From the NCBI RefSeq assembly GCF_026210795.1, contig NC_089429.1, positions 6,047,001-6,111,000 of the forward strand: a stretch of DNA of 64,000 nucleotides, read 5' to 3'. The stretch is from Rhizophagus irregularis (lineage: Eukaryota; Glomeromycota; Glomeromycetes; Glomerales; Glomeraceae). Positions 20,575-33,096 of this stretch are shown one piece after another; within the stretch, counting starts at the first letter, position 1, and every line of letters starts with the position of its first letter. Position numbers and translations under genes: made by a program. The notes below the pieces were generated by a model. That model worked only from the letters and a program-made list of their open reading frames with translations. It did no database searches and was not told the DNA's origin.

Positions 20575-21761
20575 CGAATTATCAATTCGTAATTATCATA
20601 AAATATTGAGTAGTGGGAATTAAGGAATGAAATTTAAGAATTCGACAAAATTTGTTCGTCTTCGCTCAATCAAGGCTATTGTAGGCAATTTGGACAGAAT
20701 GAATTTTTTTAATGATTGTGCGTATTGGACCTTTTTGTAAAAAAAATATGTGGAAAAGAAATTTTGCAGTTTAGGGACGAAGTGCGTGAATATGCGTATT
20801 TGATTTTTTTGATTTTTTTTTAAAAAAGAGCGAGAAAAATTTTCTTATTGCAATTTTGTTAGGAATTTTTAGAGCCTTTTTATATTATTTAACAACAATA
20901 CGATCGATTCATTTGGATGTAAAATAAAATAATAAATTTTTCCATTAAAGTATTGAAACAATAACTTATTATTAAAAAGATTTGTTCATCAAGGTATTGA
21001 AACAACAATAACTATTTTACTTATTCTACAATAAATTCACGCTTGACCTAAAATAATACTGCAGATTCGATAAATTTAATGCCAACCTTTTGATTGGCGT
21101 AATTACCGCTTTACCCATTTATCAATTTTTTACTTTTTTTTTTCTTTTATCAAATTCTATCGAAATTCTAAGAACAATCAGTTTCTATGCAAGATATTTA
21201 AATTCATTAATATATTTATACTATTTTTTTAAATGTTATTTTTAACCGTTCAGTTTTTAACATGTAACACTAATTCTTATTCGTCGAAAATTTATGATTC
21301 CATTAAGTAACAAAAATTAGTTTGTAAAAAAAAAAAGATACGGTCATACACTCATACGGAATTCGTGATAATAAATTTATTTATTGTTTACCGCTAAAAA
21401 AAATTCTTTGTTTAAAATATCATGTAGCATTTAGGTTAGTTATTATAAAAAAAATCTTTAAAGAAATACTATTTTGTGGCATGGATTTTTATTGATAGTA
21501 GATAAATAGAAATTTTTGATAAATGAAAAAAAAAATACTTCTCGATAATAATAATAATATGTATAATGAATTTATAAATAATTTAATATAATTAAGTTCT
21601 AATAATTAATTTATAACTGAAATTAATCTCTATAACGTTCTTTATGAAGTCGCAACCGCAACTATTACATGAAATAATTATAAGTCCACCCTCGAAGCGC
21701 TACAAATAATGAGATGTTTAAAATTGAGGTAAATCATATATATAATAATATAATATTATTT

Positions 21762-22775
21762 TTATAAATCATTTTCAAAGATTAATTTATATTGGTCATT
21801 TAAAAGAGTCATTGATTTAAACTTGTTGGTATATTTTAATATCAAAAAAGATTCTAACACATTGGTTAAGCATGACATTTCAAAGTATCTTAGTTTTGGA
21901 AAATCAGCCTTGCTTAAATAGTAACTCCATACCTTAGTATATCGAGATAATTGATTAACATAATTGTTAAGGACTAAATATTCTAAATTTCTTAATGAGA
22001 GAAGAAATTTAGGAGAAATAGATGTAACAGATGATTTTATTGTTAATCTTTTTAATGTAACAGCTTTCCCTTCAATTGCTTCGCTTAAGTACACGAGTTG
22101 TTCTCTTACATCACACAAATGCAAGCATAAAGATTGTAGTTTAGTCTGCACGTTAATAAAATGAAGTAAACCCAGGCAATCTCTGTTACATTCATTAATC
22201 TCTAAAGTTACTATATTTTGGCAAATCCGAGCTAATTCATATAATATTGTTGGATTCGCGATTGTTAGACTTATCCCTAAAGAACTTAAATTGGCGAAAA
22301 ATGGTTCGGCATTTGGAAACAAGTGTAAGGAGTGATATGTACTCCAATAGAAACATTTTACATTCTTACAATTATTGAAAATCACCTTATATATTTCTTC
22401 CTCCAACATATTTTTTTTATAATCATAAATTTTAGCTTCCTTCTCCGTCGTTACTGATTGCACTATATCATTAACAAAAGTAGGGGAAATGTGAGTGAAA
22501 AAAGTCATATAATTAAATATTAATTGTCGGTTTGAAGGTAATTTAAATCCATTTTTGAATAAAGGACTTTCTGATGGTAAAAAATATGATATAACATCGA
22601 AGACTTTATTGAATGAAATAGAATCTTCATGGGTATAATAAAGAGATCTCCATAATATAGGCATTGCTAACGAAAACCAGGATTTATTTACTAAAACACA
22701 TGAATGCAAAGAAGAAGGATCATCTCGCAATTCGTTTAAAATTAATAATAAAACATCTGCGACAAGTTGTACCAT
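21762..22775 (-). CDS. F-box / LRR-like protein A, C-terminally truncated (337 aa)
   Basis: The start is the Met of MVQLVADVLLLILNELRDD, aligned with paralogues; 35 upstream in-frame codons are ignored. An N-terminal F-box (LLLILNEL, SLHSCVLVNKSWFSLAMPIL) is followed by LRR-like repeats (LYELARICQNIVTLEINEC, LRNLEYLVLNN). The frame stops about 130 residues before the end of the 475-aa family member at 7.9 kb. A piece of the lost tail (LIIISCNSCG, like LIITISKNCP) is still readable on the same strand near 21635-21695, so the gene lost its 3' part through a deletion or frameshift. It may be expressed as a short protein that keeps its Skp1-binding end, or be an early pseudogene. Confidence 0.6.
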   Translation of the reverse strand: MVQLVADVLLLILNELRDDPSSLHSCVLVNKSWFSLAMPILWRSLYYTHEDSISFNKVFDVISYFLPSESPLFKNGFKLPSNRQLIFNYMTFFTHISPTFVNDIVQSVTTEKEAKIYDYKKNMLEEEIYKVIFNNCKNVKCFYWSTYHSLHLFPNAEPFFANLSSLGISLTIANPTILYELARICQNIVTLEINECNRDCLGLLHFINVQTKLQSLCLHLCDVREQLVYLSEAIEGKAVTLKRLTIKSSVTSISPKFLLSLRNLEYLVLNNYVNQLSRYTKVWSYYLSKADFPKLRYFEMSCLTNVLESFLILKYTNKFKSMTLLNDQYKLIFENDL

Positions 22776-22884
22776 TGTTAATGATAAGATAAAGATAAAA
22801 TGAAATTTTGAAAATTTGGGATGATTATAAAAATGATAAAATTGTATGAAAAATAATGATAAATGCATGAAAGTTAACAACTGT

Positions 22885-22894
22885 ATTTATATTA
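22885..22894 (-). promoter_or_regulatory. TATA-like element upstream of F-box A
   Basis: AATATAAATA on the minus strand behind AAATTTTT, about 115 bp before the ATG, matching the arrangement at the other F-box genes. Confidence 0.35.
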
Positions 22895-24959
22895 AAAATT
22901 TAGCAATATTAAAGGCATAAAAAAAGTCATATTAATTATAAAAAAAATCATATATTAATTTAATTAATATTTGTTGAAGCCATAAATGATTTTATTAGAA
23001 CAGGGGCTTTGCATAATCGATTTGAGTCACTTTTCCGTTCGACAAGTTTTTAATGTGTACCGCACAAATTTTATCGGTTGTAATTAGACAAAGTTTCATC
23101 TATTAAATTTTTATTGGTTAAAAGATCAAATAATGAGTAAAAATAAGGAATGAATGACAGTTCTATCCAGATTTTATTGTCTCCTATTTTAGACATGAAA
23201 GTTTCAAAAATATGAAACATACTTATATAATCAATATTTTTCGGAGTAAATATTACTCTATTGAAAGTTTCGAAATTTTTAAGTAATGTTTTTACGTCTT
23301 TAAATAAAAACTCTCGCAGTTTGTACAATAAATGCACTAATTTGATCAAGTGATGTACAATAAATGCATTAATAAATAAGTTTGTCAATGTTTTGATTGG
23401 TTATGTGTTTATCCTATACAGGGTTCAGCACTTGAATGGCAACAAGAATTTCCGGGAATCAAAAGTGAATAACTAAATCTACTGTTAAAAAGTATTTTCC
23501 ATAGATTATTTTCAAAGAAAAAAAAAATAACAAAGTTCTCGGACATTCCGGACATAATGTATCAATCTTATAGTGTTTAATTTTTTGTACCGTGTCATGG
23601 AACAGTACATAAAACTTGTGTTACTAAAACAAAGTAATGTCGAATAATATTGTTAAAGCTGAAACCTCATATACTTTATCGTCCAAAATAAGAGACAATG
23701 AAAATAATGAAAATCGTTGATGTCTGATATCGGATATTATACCCCTTCTTTTTTGCATTTATGATATGTAATCGAAAAAGTTTATTTTTAGTTTGTGTTT
23801 TTCATTAATCCAATTTAATACATGAAAAGATAGAAATTATATAAACTTAAGAACTATGACAATTAACATCACGTTAAACATATTGTATTTTATTTTCAAC
23901 CAATAAAATTTGATGATACTGACACGATCATATATGAACACGGCCGATAAACTTTATATACGCAACAATTCTTGTATACAAGAAAAACGGGTCCCAAGAA
24001 AAATATGGCAAAATTCCTAGTATAATATTAATTATTAGGAGTAATATTGTCCAGAGCGTATTTGTTATGTGATCTGCAACCCACTCCTGATTATTTCCTT
24101 TATATTACAAACACAAGACGGTCTTTCAACGGTTATTCCTATTTATCTCAAGATACTTTATGATAAGGAATGTACAAAATTGAAGTATTTAAATATGATA
24201 TCAATTGATCACCAAAATGTTTTTATTTTAATTATTTTGCGAAACTGAATAAAGAATATCGTTATTTTATGTGAATTTAACATGTGATTCATGAGTGATG
24301 CGATTCGTTGATTCGTCAATCCGCAATCCGCGGATAAACCATCCGGATTGGATCCGGATGAAGATACGAATGATTCTGCTATTTCTGTAATTTATAGTAA
24401 CAGACATCCGTTATTTACTGTATGTTTTACGGTGTCAATTTAACACAGTCATGTGAATTTGGGTCCTGTCATCGGACCATGCGATTGCTATTCGCTTTAT
24501 AATAAGAGTTATTAAAAAAAAAAATTTTTTTTTACTAATTTAAATATTTTAATGAGATAATAGTTGATTTTGTAATAATCTAATGCAATTGTATTTATAG
24601 ATATAGTATGAATTGCTAGGACCCTAATTTTTGTTATGAGTTTTTAAATATTTTATTATATAAAAAATATTTATAACTAATAAGTAATAATTATTAAATA
24701 CAAGAAATGTAGATCGGTCATGTAAATTTAGTTCGATCCGGAACAGATAGTTAACTCTAGCGAAGTCCGATCAAAGTTTAAATTCGGTCTGCATTACTGA
24801 TCGGTCATCTGGATCATCAAAATCTTACGTTACATTTAATAAAAGGTCATGTGATCTAATAGCCAGAAAAAAAAAATTTTTTTAAAAAAATATTTTTTGT
24901 TTTTCTTCTTAGAAAAATGATTTTATAACTTATATATATGTATATATATTAAAGATTAT

Positions 24960-25110
24960 TAGCGAATTGGCAAAAGGTAAGTTTTTTTTTTTATTTATTT
25001 TATTTTATTATTTTTATTTGGAACGTTACTACATTCTTTTTTTTTAGGTACGGCTCCTGGACTTGAATATCGACCTGCAAACTCCGGAATTACAAAGTTG
25101 AAAGGTACTG
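24960..25110 (+). other. Possible orphan exon pair
   Basis: ISELAKG is followed by a GTAAGT donor, a T-rich stretch and TTTTTTTTTAG, then a short open run (TAPGLEYRPANSGITKLKG). This looks like an intron with parts of two exons from an unidentified gene, inserted within the F-box B pseudogene. No family recognised. Confidence 0.25.
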
Positions 25111-25814
25111 AGGAAGGAGAATATTTGTTTTTTTTCAATTTGAGAACGTCACAACTTTCCTTTCTGTTTTTTTCTTTAGAGTACTTCCAGGTTTGATAAC
25201 ACGGTGAAACTACACCGAAACTCTATTAAAATATCAATGTTTGCCGTGCTGAATATGCTGGACCATATTGACCTTTTGGCAGTTTCGGAGTTTCGACAGT
25301 TTTAGCATTATATGAATGTTTCGGCATTTCACGTCAGGCCACAGCAAGCAACCTTACATCTAATGATCCTTCATATTTTATTGATTAGCACATAGCTGTC
25401 AAAATATACAGAGATTGATCATTATTAATAAAACCGATAACGTTAATGAAGGAATAATTGAATTAATTAAAGTTCAAAAAAATTTAAGTTATTTCGAATG
25501 GAAAGATGACTTTGAAGATGAATATGATATTATAAATGTTCCTTATAATGAAATATTACTTGATATTATCAATCATTTAATATTATATTTTCAATTACTT
25601 TATTATCAAGAATATCAAGAGCATAAATTATTTGAGATATTTCCAATATTTCATGAATTAAAAACGTTAAAAGTCTATTTCGGTATTTTTTTTTATTTTT
25701 TTTATTTGTTATTTTTTATTTTAAAGAGATATTTTATTAATGCTTCTTTTTCGCTTTTTTTTTAAGGACTTGCGGATTTCTTGAATATTTAGAAAGGGTG
25801 ACGCTTAACAGAAA

Positions 25815-25980
25815 AACGCAAAAATACTACCGAGACATATCATGATCTTGAGATTCTATTGTTCAAAGATGATAGTAACGTTTGTGTTTACTGCAAAAAG
25901 CTAGGTCATTGGATAAACGAATGCCCAGAGATCCTCCCGAATATCGAAACAAATGTTTTAAGTTATTAGAGTCATTAAGT
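25815..25980 (+). pseudogene. CCHC zinc-knuckle fragment
   Basis: LFKDDSNVCVYCKKLGHWIN followed by ECPE contains a C-x2-C-x4-H-x4-C zinc knuckle. Such knuckles occur in retroelement Gag proteins and in nucleic-acid-binding cellular proteins. It sits between two pieces of the F-box B pseudogene and ahead of the RNA polymerase pseudogene, so its parent gene is unclear. Confidence 0.5.
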
Positions 25981-26164
25981 CCAACTGAATGAAAATAAAT
26001 AATTTATTAAGGATATATGGACATATTGGGTATATTGCAATGAATGCGGCAGTTAATATAATCACTAATAACGGTGTTATATCAAGGAGATATTGTCAAA
26101 TTATAATAGTTATTATGATGACGAATATTATTATTTTGAAAACTACATCAAAAGATACTCTTTT

Positions 26165-27950
26165 ATTAATCATGCTTTAAATAACCAATTAATTCGAGTT
26201 TTGTATAATGGCGGTGTCCCTCTTAAGATTTTCACCAAGATGATCGAGATGATGAATGAATACGCCGAAAAATCAAATCCGAAGTGATTGGATGTGACAA
26301 TCCACAATCTTTAATAGCATGGGTAACTAAATCACTCTAATATCATGAAAAATAGGTTAGAGATATTTTATAATCATTATTTGAAAATGAATCTTCGGAT
26401 GATGATTGTGATTTATATGTAGATTCAGAATCCGAAAGCTATACTATGTCAGGATTTTCCGATAATCCATCTGAACAATGTATACAGATGCTACAAGCAG
26501 GATTTACTCCTTCGACAACAAGAAATTTAAAAAGCGTACTTTCATCAACATTAAAGTCGCTTTTTACTAAATTTAGAATAAATCTCTTTATTCCGCGTTT
26601 TAACATGTATTGCTGACCCGACAAATACTTTGAAACCGGGAGAAGTCTTTATCTAATTGGATAGGGAAGCAGGACGCGATGAACGCACTGGATTACCTTT
26701 TGGAATTATTGATGATGATGTAATTTTAGCTAGTAATCCGTGTGGTTTACCTTCTGATATTATCAAGGTTAAAGCAGCCAGAAATATGGATTTAAGCATT
26801 TATTATAATGTAGTCATATTTCCTGTAAATGCTGCTAAGGAGGATGACATATCATAAGCAACTTATTTAAGTGGAGGAGATTATGATGGTGACAAAGGTA
26901 TACATATTTTTTATGATATCATAGAAAATTTTTTCCCTTTTAACGATTTCATTTATAGATTTTTTGTTGCTGGTATCCACGAATCGTCAAAAAACTACAA
27001 AAATTCTCCTCTTTTAGCACTTGATTCGAGAATCAAAAGTGCTTTTAATGTAAACAATCAAACTATTGACTATTTATTATCCTCCGTAAAATCCAGTCAA
27101 ATTGGATCCAAGATACAGGAGAAAATTTTAGACATTCACTTTAAAAATATGGAAACGCCGCGTGGTTTATATGATCGTTGGCACAAACTGACAAACGCCA
27201 GTCATCCGAATTTGGAATATTTGACAAACAATCCATTTATCTTACTCAAATGAGCGCACAGCTTACTGATGCTACTAAGCGGAGACTTACTATAAAACCA
27301 AATGTTCAGCAATACGATAATTAAGTATTTAAAAAACTTCCTGTTCCTTATTGGATGGAAAAAGAAGATAATTATAAAATTCGATCCAAATCTAAGCAAG
27401 AATAAATGGAGTTCACTTTGGAATTAAAGGTATAATGGATTCATTATGTATTGAAATTGAAAATGAGATAAACGAAATAATAAATAACAAGGGATTATTG
27501 GTAGCAGAAAAGAACGTAGATCCAGATCCACACACATATAGCTTCTGGAATGACGAAGTGACTCGTGCTCAAAAAAATGGGGGGAAGACTCTTTATATCT
27601 AGATGATTTAAATCTTATATATACATATTAGTTCAAAATTATTACCCAAATATTAGGAGATCAGGGTGAAAATGATAAACAATTACTATCATCTCTAAGG
27701 AGAATGAAGAATGTAAAAGTGTAGATTATGAATTTTTGAGGAATTTTTTAAATACTCCACCGGTTGAAAAATATAAAAGTAAGACATTTAAAGTTATAGC
27801 ATTTCGTACATTATGCAAAATTGAATCACAGATGTTAGAGAGTGAACGACATCTTGTTGTCGGAGGGCAATTCTTTAATCCGATTTCGAAACGTCGGTCG
27901 GTCCATGTTTTTTACAAATTTATCTACAAGTCCTTCCTAAACCAATAAAT
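26165..27950 (+). pseudogene. RNAi-type RNA-dependent RNA polymerase pseudogene
   Basis: A cellular (QDE-1/RDR-type) RdRP, which makes double-stranded RNA for silencing. In order: NNQLIRVLYNGGVPLKIF; EQCIQMLQAGFTPSTTRNLK; IADPTNTLKPGEVFI, stop, LDREAGRDERTGLPFG; VILASNPCGLPSDIIKVKA; YYNVVIFPVNAAKEDDIS, stop; then LSGGDYDGDKG. The DYDGD catalytic loop (26879-26893) is intact, so the active-site Asp residues survive while several frameshifts and stops disable the gene. A long open stretch follows (HESSKNYKNSPLLALDSRIK to PNLEYLTNN), then further decayed C-terminal sequence (VAEKNVDPDPHTYSFWNDEV; 27736-27948). The 5' part, including the N-terminal domains, is missing or displaced. It directly abuts the F-box B pseudogene. 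Confidence 0.8.
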
Positions 27951-28295
27951 TCTTTTGTTTTTGTACCTACTTACAGAACTTGTAAACCTTTCTTTCAGCA
28001 CGAATAAAATTTCAATATAAAAAAAGTATTTCAAATTGGATCGTTTACGACTCCAGCACCGATAGCACCAATTAAAATAATAACGGTAACGACATGTAAG
28101 CGTTTCATGAAGACATGTGGAGAGACATTAACAAACTTTTTGACTTATTCAAAATAAAATTTACTACTCAATTAAATTAAATTGATTTTAATATTATTTT
28201 GTATATCAGTTACACTTAATAAATATAAAAAATATAATAAAAATATAGACAATATTTTACAAAAGAGTTTATAATACAGTATTATACAGTATAAA

Positions 28296-29631
28296 TTAAT
28301 GGATGATTATTTCCATATTTGAAGTTTCTGTTGATGTGTCATTAATTTTTCGATCATTATTTTTATCTTTTGCATTCTCATCATTTTCATCATTATCATT
28401 TTTCTCATCGTTCTTATAATTCTCATCATCCTCATCTACTATTGTAGTGCTTGCCCATTCAAGGAATGACAATCTTTTCATTGACACAACTACTATTCTA
28501 TCATCATCAATAATCTGGCTATAGGTTTGGTCATTAGAGGATAAATTAGAGAGTTTATGATCACTTTGAGTGAATTTCGATGATAATCCAAACTGTCGAC
28601 CTGTACCCTCAATAGCGTGAACAATTTCAGCATCAATGGTGATTAAATAAGATAACAAAATGGTTACTATGCCTCTTGTAATTAGTGATGTTCCTTCTTC
28701 TAAAATAAAAAATATATCCAAAATAGCCAAAATATGAAAGATGAAAGATACTATTAATCGTAAAAAATTCCAATACATAACGGCTGAGAATAATGATATC
28801 TTGTTTTTTTTTAAAGATAATTGAGAAACATTTTTATTGGCTCTTTTTAATATAAAGATTAAACGTGCAGTCACATATATATCAATTACAAAGTCTACAA
28901 TTATTCCTCCAATACCGTAAAGGGAATTAGCGGAAGTATCGTAATCACAAATAACCGTTCCACTTTCGGGAATATCTACAAAAGTTGATTTTTGAAGAAT
29001 TAGGTATGGAATCTATAAAAGTAAAATTATTGGTTTAGTTGTTATTGTTTTAAAAAAGAGGAAGAAAGAAAAATATTCAAAATATTCTATTTTAACAGAA
29101 AATTTACCGTAAATGCGGTTCTAATTAAAAATAATAAAATGCATATCCATTTATCCCAGTCTTTTCCGCTCATTTCTATTTGCCTTATCCGCCATAATAA
29201 GAAAGCTGCTAATGATAATCTCGTTATGGTAGTCCCGGTAATTGAAAAGTGTACAAAGGCAGTGCATTGAATGAGTGTGGGTAATTTTGGAGTCATATAA
29301 AGGCCAAGAGTTCCGAAACTACGCATGATTTGACCAAAATTGAAAATAATTTTAAGAATACTTGAAGCATATACTTTGCGTATTTTATATAAAGCTATCG
29401 AAATGATCATGTTGTGAAAGCATATCTATAAAAGAGATAAAAGCAGTAAAATCATTAGTTAAAATTTAACACCAGCAGAGGGTTCGCCCACTTTGGACTC
29501 AAGGTAAATTTTCCACTTAGCTTTAAGAAATATTAATCAAAATTTTATCCTTAAAATTAATATCTTACCATCAAAATTGCTGCCGTCCAAAAGCCAGCAA
29601 ATGCTTGGATCTGAATAAAATTCATATTCAT
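28296..29631 (-). CDS. Multi-pass membrane protein, 3 exons, 365 aa
   Basis: Exons 29569-29631, 29108-29425 and 28296-29012 join in phase at GT-AG introns of 143 and 95 bp. The start MNMNFIQIQAFAGFWTAAIL is preceded by an AT-rich leader. Hydrophobic segments suggest about six or seven TM helices: FAGFWTAAILM (residues 11-21), FVHFSITGTTITRLSLAAF, WICILLFLIRTAFT, GIGGIIVDFVIDIYVTARLI, NFLRLIVSFIFHILAILDIF and GIVTILLSYLITIDAEIV. The C-terminal 70 residues are soluble and strongly acidic (DEDDENYKNDEKNDNDENDE), ending MEIIIH. No domain or family with a known function is recognised. The acidic tail is low-complexity and may vary between strains. An additional 5' exon cannot be excluded because exon 1 is short. 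Confidence 0.75.
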
Positions 29632-32600
29632 TTCGATTTTTAGATTTAATGAAAAAAAAAAGAAAAAATTATGGAGCGTGTCTTTTTAAGTTCTAAAAAT
29701 TTCATCCGTTCATAAATAAATAAAAATTCGGATTAAAATAAATCCGGCAAAATGGGCACTGTAAAAATAAATTGTGTTATTTATATTTACATTACATTGT
29801 ATACATAACTGCTGTATTTTTTGTTTCTAATTAAGTTGAACAAAACATAAAAAGTTGTCAGCCATTGTAGATATTAACCTAATTTGTACTTCATTCAAAA
29901 AAAAAAATTTTATTTGATTTAAGGTCATAGCATTTAAAGATCTCATCACATAACTTCTTTCCGCATATGGTCACTATAGAAAACGGATCTAGGAATTAGC
30001 AGCAATTAAAGTTTTAATTTTTATGTTTTGTCATTGAGAACGTAAATGGTGTGAATTTATGTTTTCATTTTGCGTTAATGATATCGCAACTTATTTTTCT
30101 GACCGGTTGGTCAACGAATTTAGAAAGAAAAGAAAAGAATAGAAAATTAAATCATAGAATATATCTAAATAAATGTCAAAATTCTTAAAATGAATTGTTT
30201 TCAAGAAAACGTATTTTAAGCTTTTTGATTTTTTTGGACAATCGTGATGGCGGACTAAAAATATCACAAATATACTGTATATCACACTTTTCATTCCTTT
30301 TCTTATTCTCTACTAATAAAAATTATTACAGTATATTCTATTTTATGTCTTTGTATAATTCTTATATCGAGAGTTTATAGTATATGAAGTAAAATTATCA
30401 TGAGAACTCCCCGCAACACTTTTACTATAAATATTTACTCAGCCGTACGATAATATAGAAACAGTGTGGTATGACTCAAAATTACGTACTACTTATTATT
30501 AATGTTGTGTAAGGTTGGTTATAAGTAACGATTATTATAGAATTACAACCTTTTAGCGGTTGTAATATTATGGCTGTAAATACTACACTATTGTGGTTAG
30601 CTAAAAGATGGTAATTTTGATTTACAACCATTATATTTACTTGACTTTTGGACTTACAATTATTTACGGAGACCAACACTTAATGTTGTGTGACTATGGC
30701 ACTAATGGCAGGAACATTGTTCACTTTCCCATTACATTTAGAAAAATTGTTACCGCCAAAAAAAATTTAAATTTAGAAATCTTGTTAATTCATTCGAAGT
30801 CTATATTTTTTTTCAATAAATATATTTTTTTTTTTCAGCAAAATAAAATTCCAAAACAAAAAAATAAATAACGCTAACATTGTGATACTCTTCTTTTATT
30901 CTTATGGCATGTTTTGTCTCCTAAAATAAACATGAACACAAGTAACGAAAATATAAGGATTTACAACTAACTATCTAAATTTTTTACATAACGGATAACC
31001 TTTTTTAGGAATAATATATTTTTCAAGGAATTTGAATAATTTTAAGAAAACAACAATAATTTTAAAGTTAGCAGATCTTAGATATACTGGCAAAATAGAA
31101 CAATCTCTTTTCTGTAAAAAGAATAATATACATGTATATTTCAAAAATAATATTCCTTTTTAATCAAACTATGTAAACTATGTGTAAAATAAATTTTTTA
31201 TTTTTGTAACACAATTTTACCGGTTATTAACAAAATAAAAAATCTGGTATGTTACATTTGGATTAGAAATTCCAATGCATATTAGGCAGAAAAGTTACAA
31301 TAAATGAATAAACACTTTCTTATTATTTTTTCTCTCAATACAAATCATAGTACAATGCCAACTAAAAGCAAAAAAAAGCGCCGTGACAACAACTAAAAGA
31401 CTTCCTGAAACTATAATATCAATTCCAAGAAACTTTTAAGCTTCTATAACACGTGAACGCAAAAGCCATATCAGACATTTGGGAACGAATGTCTGAAAGT
31501 GAAAAAATCAAAGATTTATACGCGGAAAATATTGATGGCAAAAAATTGGGCAGTCAGTTTTTCGCTTCGAGCAAACACACGTGAATGCAAAAGTCGCATC
31601 AGCTGTCAACTAGGAATTTTAATCGCATCATATCAAACACTTTACACTTTATTTAAGTTCGTAAGTAATTTGTATTACTGTATATAGGCTTATCCACCAA
31701 AAAATGGGCATTAATTAGGATATATCACGAGAGTGCCAGAGTGGGTACTGCAATCAATACCGAAATAATCATACCAAAATAAAAAAATTTATGTTACTTA
31801 AGAGACTAATTTACCCTTTAATAAGGAACATGAATAATTCAGAAATTCAAAAAACGCGAAAAAATATTTTTTTTTTAAAAAGCATTTATTTTTTTATAAT
31901 TTTATTATTCCTGAAAGTTATATATAAAACATATCGGTTCTATATAATTAACATATATACACTTACTAACGATTACGAAAATTATCAATGGCGTTCTCGT
32001 GAAAATGAAAATGAGTAAATAATGTGTACATCGCTTGTTTACCAATTCCCAATATTTCTCCTTTCATAACGAAAGGTTTATTTACTGCGGAAATGATTTC
32101 GATGAACTTTAATATCCAAACTTTAATTCCTTTTTGAACGTGAATTTCTAAGAACAGTTAAGGAAAAGGATTTAGAAATTTAGAGAGTATATCATGTAAG
32201 AAAATAAGAAGTTTAATTAAAAATTTTCCAATTAGGTTACGAAACAATTCATATGTTAATCACTGCAGTCTACGAGTAAGTCACTTGAATTCGACGATCG
32301 GAAATTATGAATATTTTAGGGGCGTAGCTTTATATTTATTTTTAGTTAGTTATGGACTTATGGTCCTCCACGACCATAAACTGATTATGACAGGAATCAG
32401 GATACATAGTTGTCTAATAAATATATTTTTAGCTCATTAATTATACCTCTACCAAGACCTCTTGCAGGTAAAGCTGCGGGACCTAATGGTGCATGCTTCC
32501 GAGAATCCGGTATTTTGTCCGCATACAAAATACGAAAGAAAAAAGTCAAATGAGCCTACCCAAAAGGAGAACGAAGCGATAAAAGAACAAGGAAGGTTGA

Positions 32601-33096
32601 AAATTTTAATGGTAACTTCAATAGGTGAGGAGAAAAATCGGAAAAGTTAATGGTAACCTTAGTGGTTATGAAAGATGACGTTAAGAAATTTTGAGGATAT
32701 GAGGGATGAACAGAGGTACCTAAGTGGTCAAGGTTGAGAGGTATAAGAGGTTAATTTAATAAACCTTAGCTGTTAGTGGTTAATTGTTTTAATAATCATA
32801 CCAACCCTAAGAGGGTTTTGGCCTAGCGCCGGATTATTTATCATCCAATGATAATAATGTTTTTATGCATTATAAGCATCAACCAATAATCCTACCTGAG
32901 ACTATTGCTTGATGACTATTTCGGGAGCTAAATATTATATATATATTAGCAGTTATGCAACTATACATGGGCTTTATGCATTTTTTGGTCAAGTTATGTA
33001 TGATTAACAAACAAATATTTTATTCAATTATTAATTTCTAAAAGTTAACATTTTACAGCTAAAATTCTGTTACTTTCGCTATAAAACCTATATAAA
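29632..33096. other. Long intergenic stretch, no convincing gene
   Basis: AT-rich. Several short frames look fortuitous. Around 31450 and 31580 the related words CACGTGAACGCAAAAGCC and CACGTGAATGCAAAAGTCGC recur 130 bp apart, with a short coding-like run (ISDIWERMSESEKIKDLYAE) that faintly recalls an HMG-box end but is too short to call. 32500-32750 is purine-rich on the plus strand. Nothing else is supportable. Confidence 0.4.

Larger units (their letters stand above)
20130..26180. repeat. Inverted segmental duplication, arm 1
   Basis: Aligned by eye, this segment corresponds in inverted order and orientation to 49628-53260. Matching landmarks are: kinase C-lobe remnant (20290-20345 vs 52860-52960); GCGGTAAA block (21390 vs 52730); F-box A (21762-22775 vs 52557-52690); AGGGG..TTTGCATAATCGAT (23005 vs 52395); CAGCACTTGA (23428 vs 51980); ATATCGGATATTA (23728 vs 51655); TTTTTCATTAATCCAATTTA (23803 vs 51585); F-box B (24130-26180 vs 49628-50974). 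Arm 1 is longer because of insertions in F-box B. Confidence 0.8.
24058..26180 (+). pseudogene. F-box protein B pseudogene, shattered
   Basis: Plus-strand pieces match successive parts of the intact 49.6-kb F-box protein: PIYLQDTL-like sequence at about 24140, CTKLKYLNMISIDHQ at 24173-24220, INKTDNVNEGIIELIKVQKN and on to FHELKTL at 25418-25675, and MNAAVNIITNNG plus SNYNSYYDDEYY at 26040-26130. Between them are a deletion, about 1.2 kb of unrelated sequence (24230-25405), and a zinc-knuckle fragment. Stops and frameshifts occur throughout. The pieces keep the original order, so this was a full gene broken by insertions. Confidence 0.8.

Noticed and set aside
23071-23388. 105-aa minus-strand frame
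   Set aside because: It lies in the non-coding block of the segmental duplication and the frame is not preserved in the other arm near 52.1-52.3 kb.
31330-31690. HMG-box-like remnant (mating-type regulator)
   Set aside because: Only about 20 residues (ISDIWERMSESEKIKDLYAE) resemble an HMG box end; the rest of the domain is absent in all frames.
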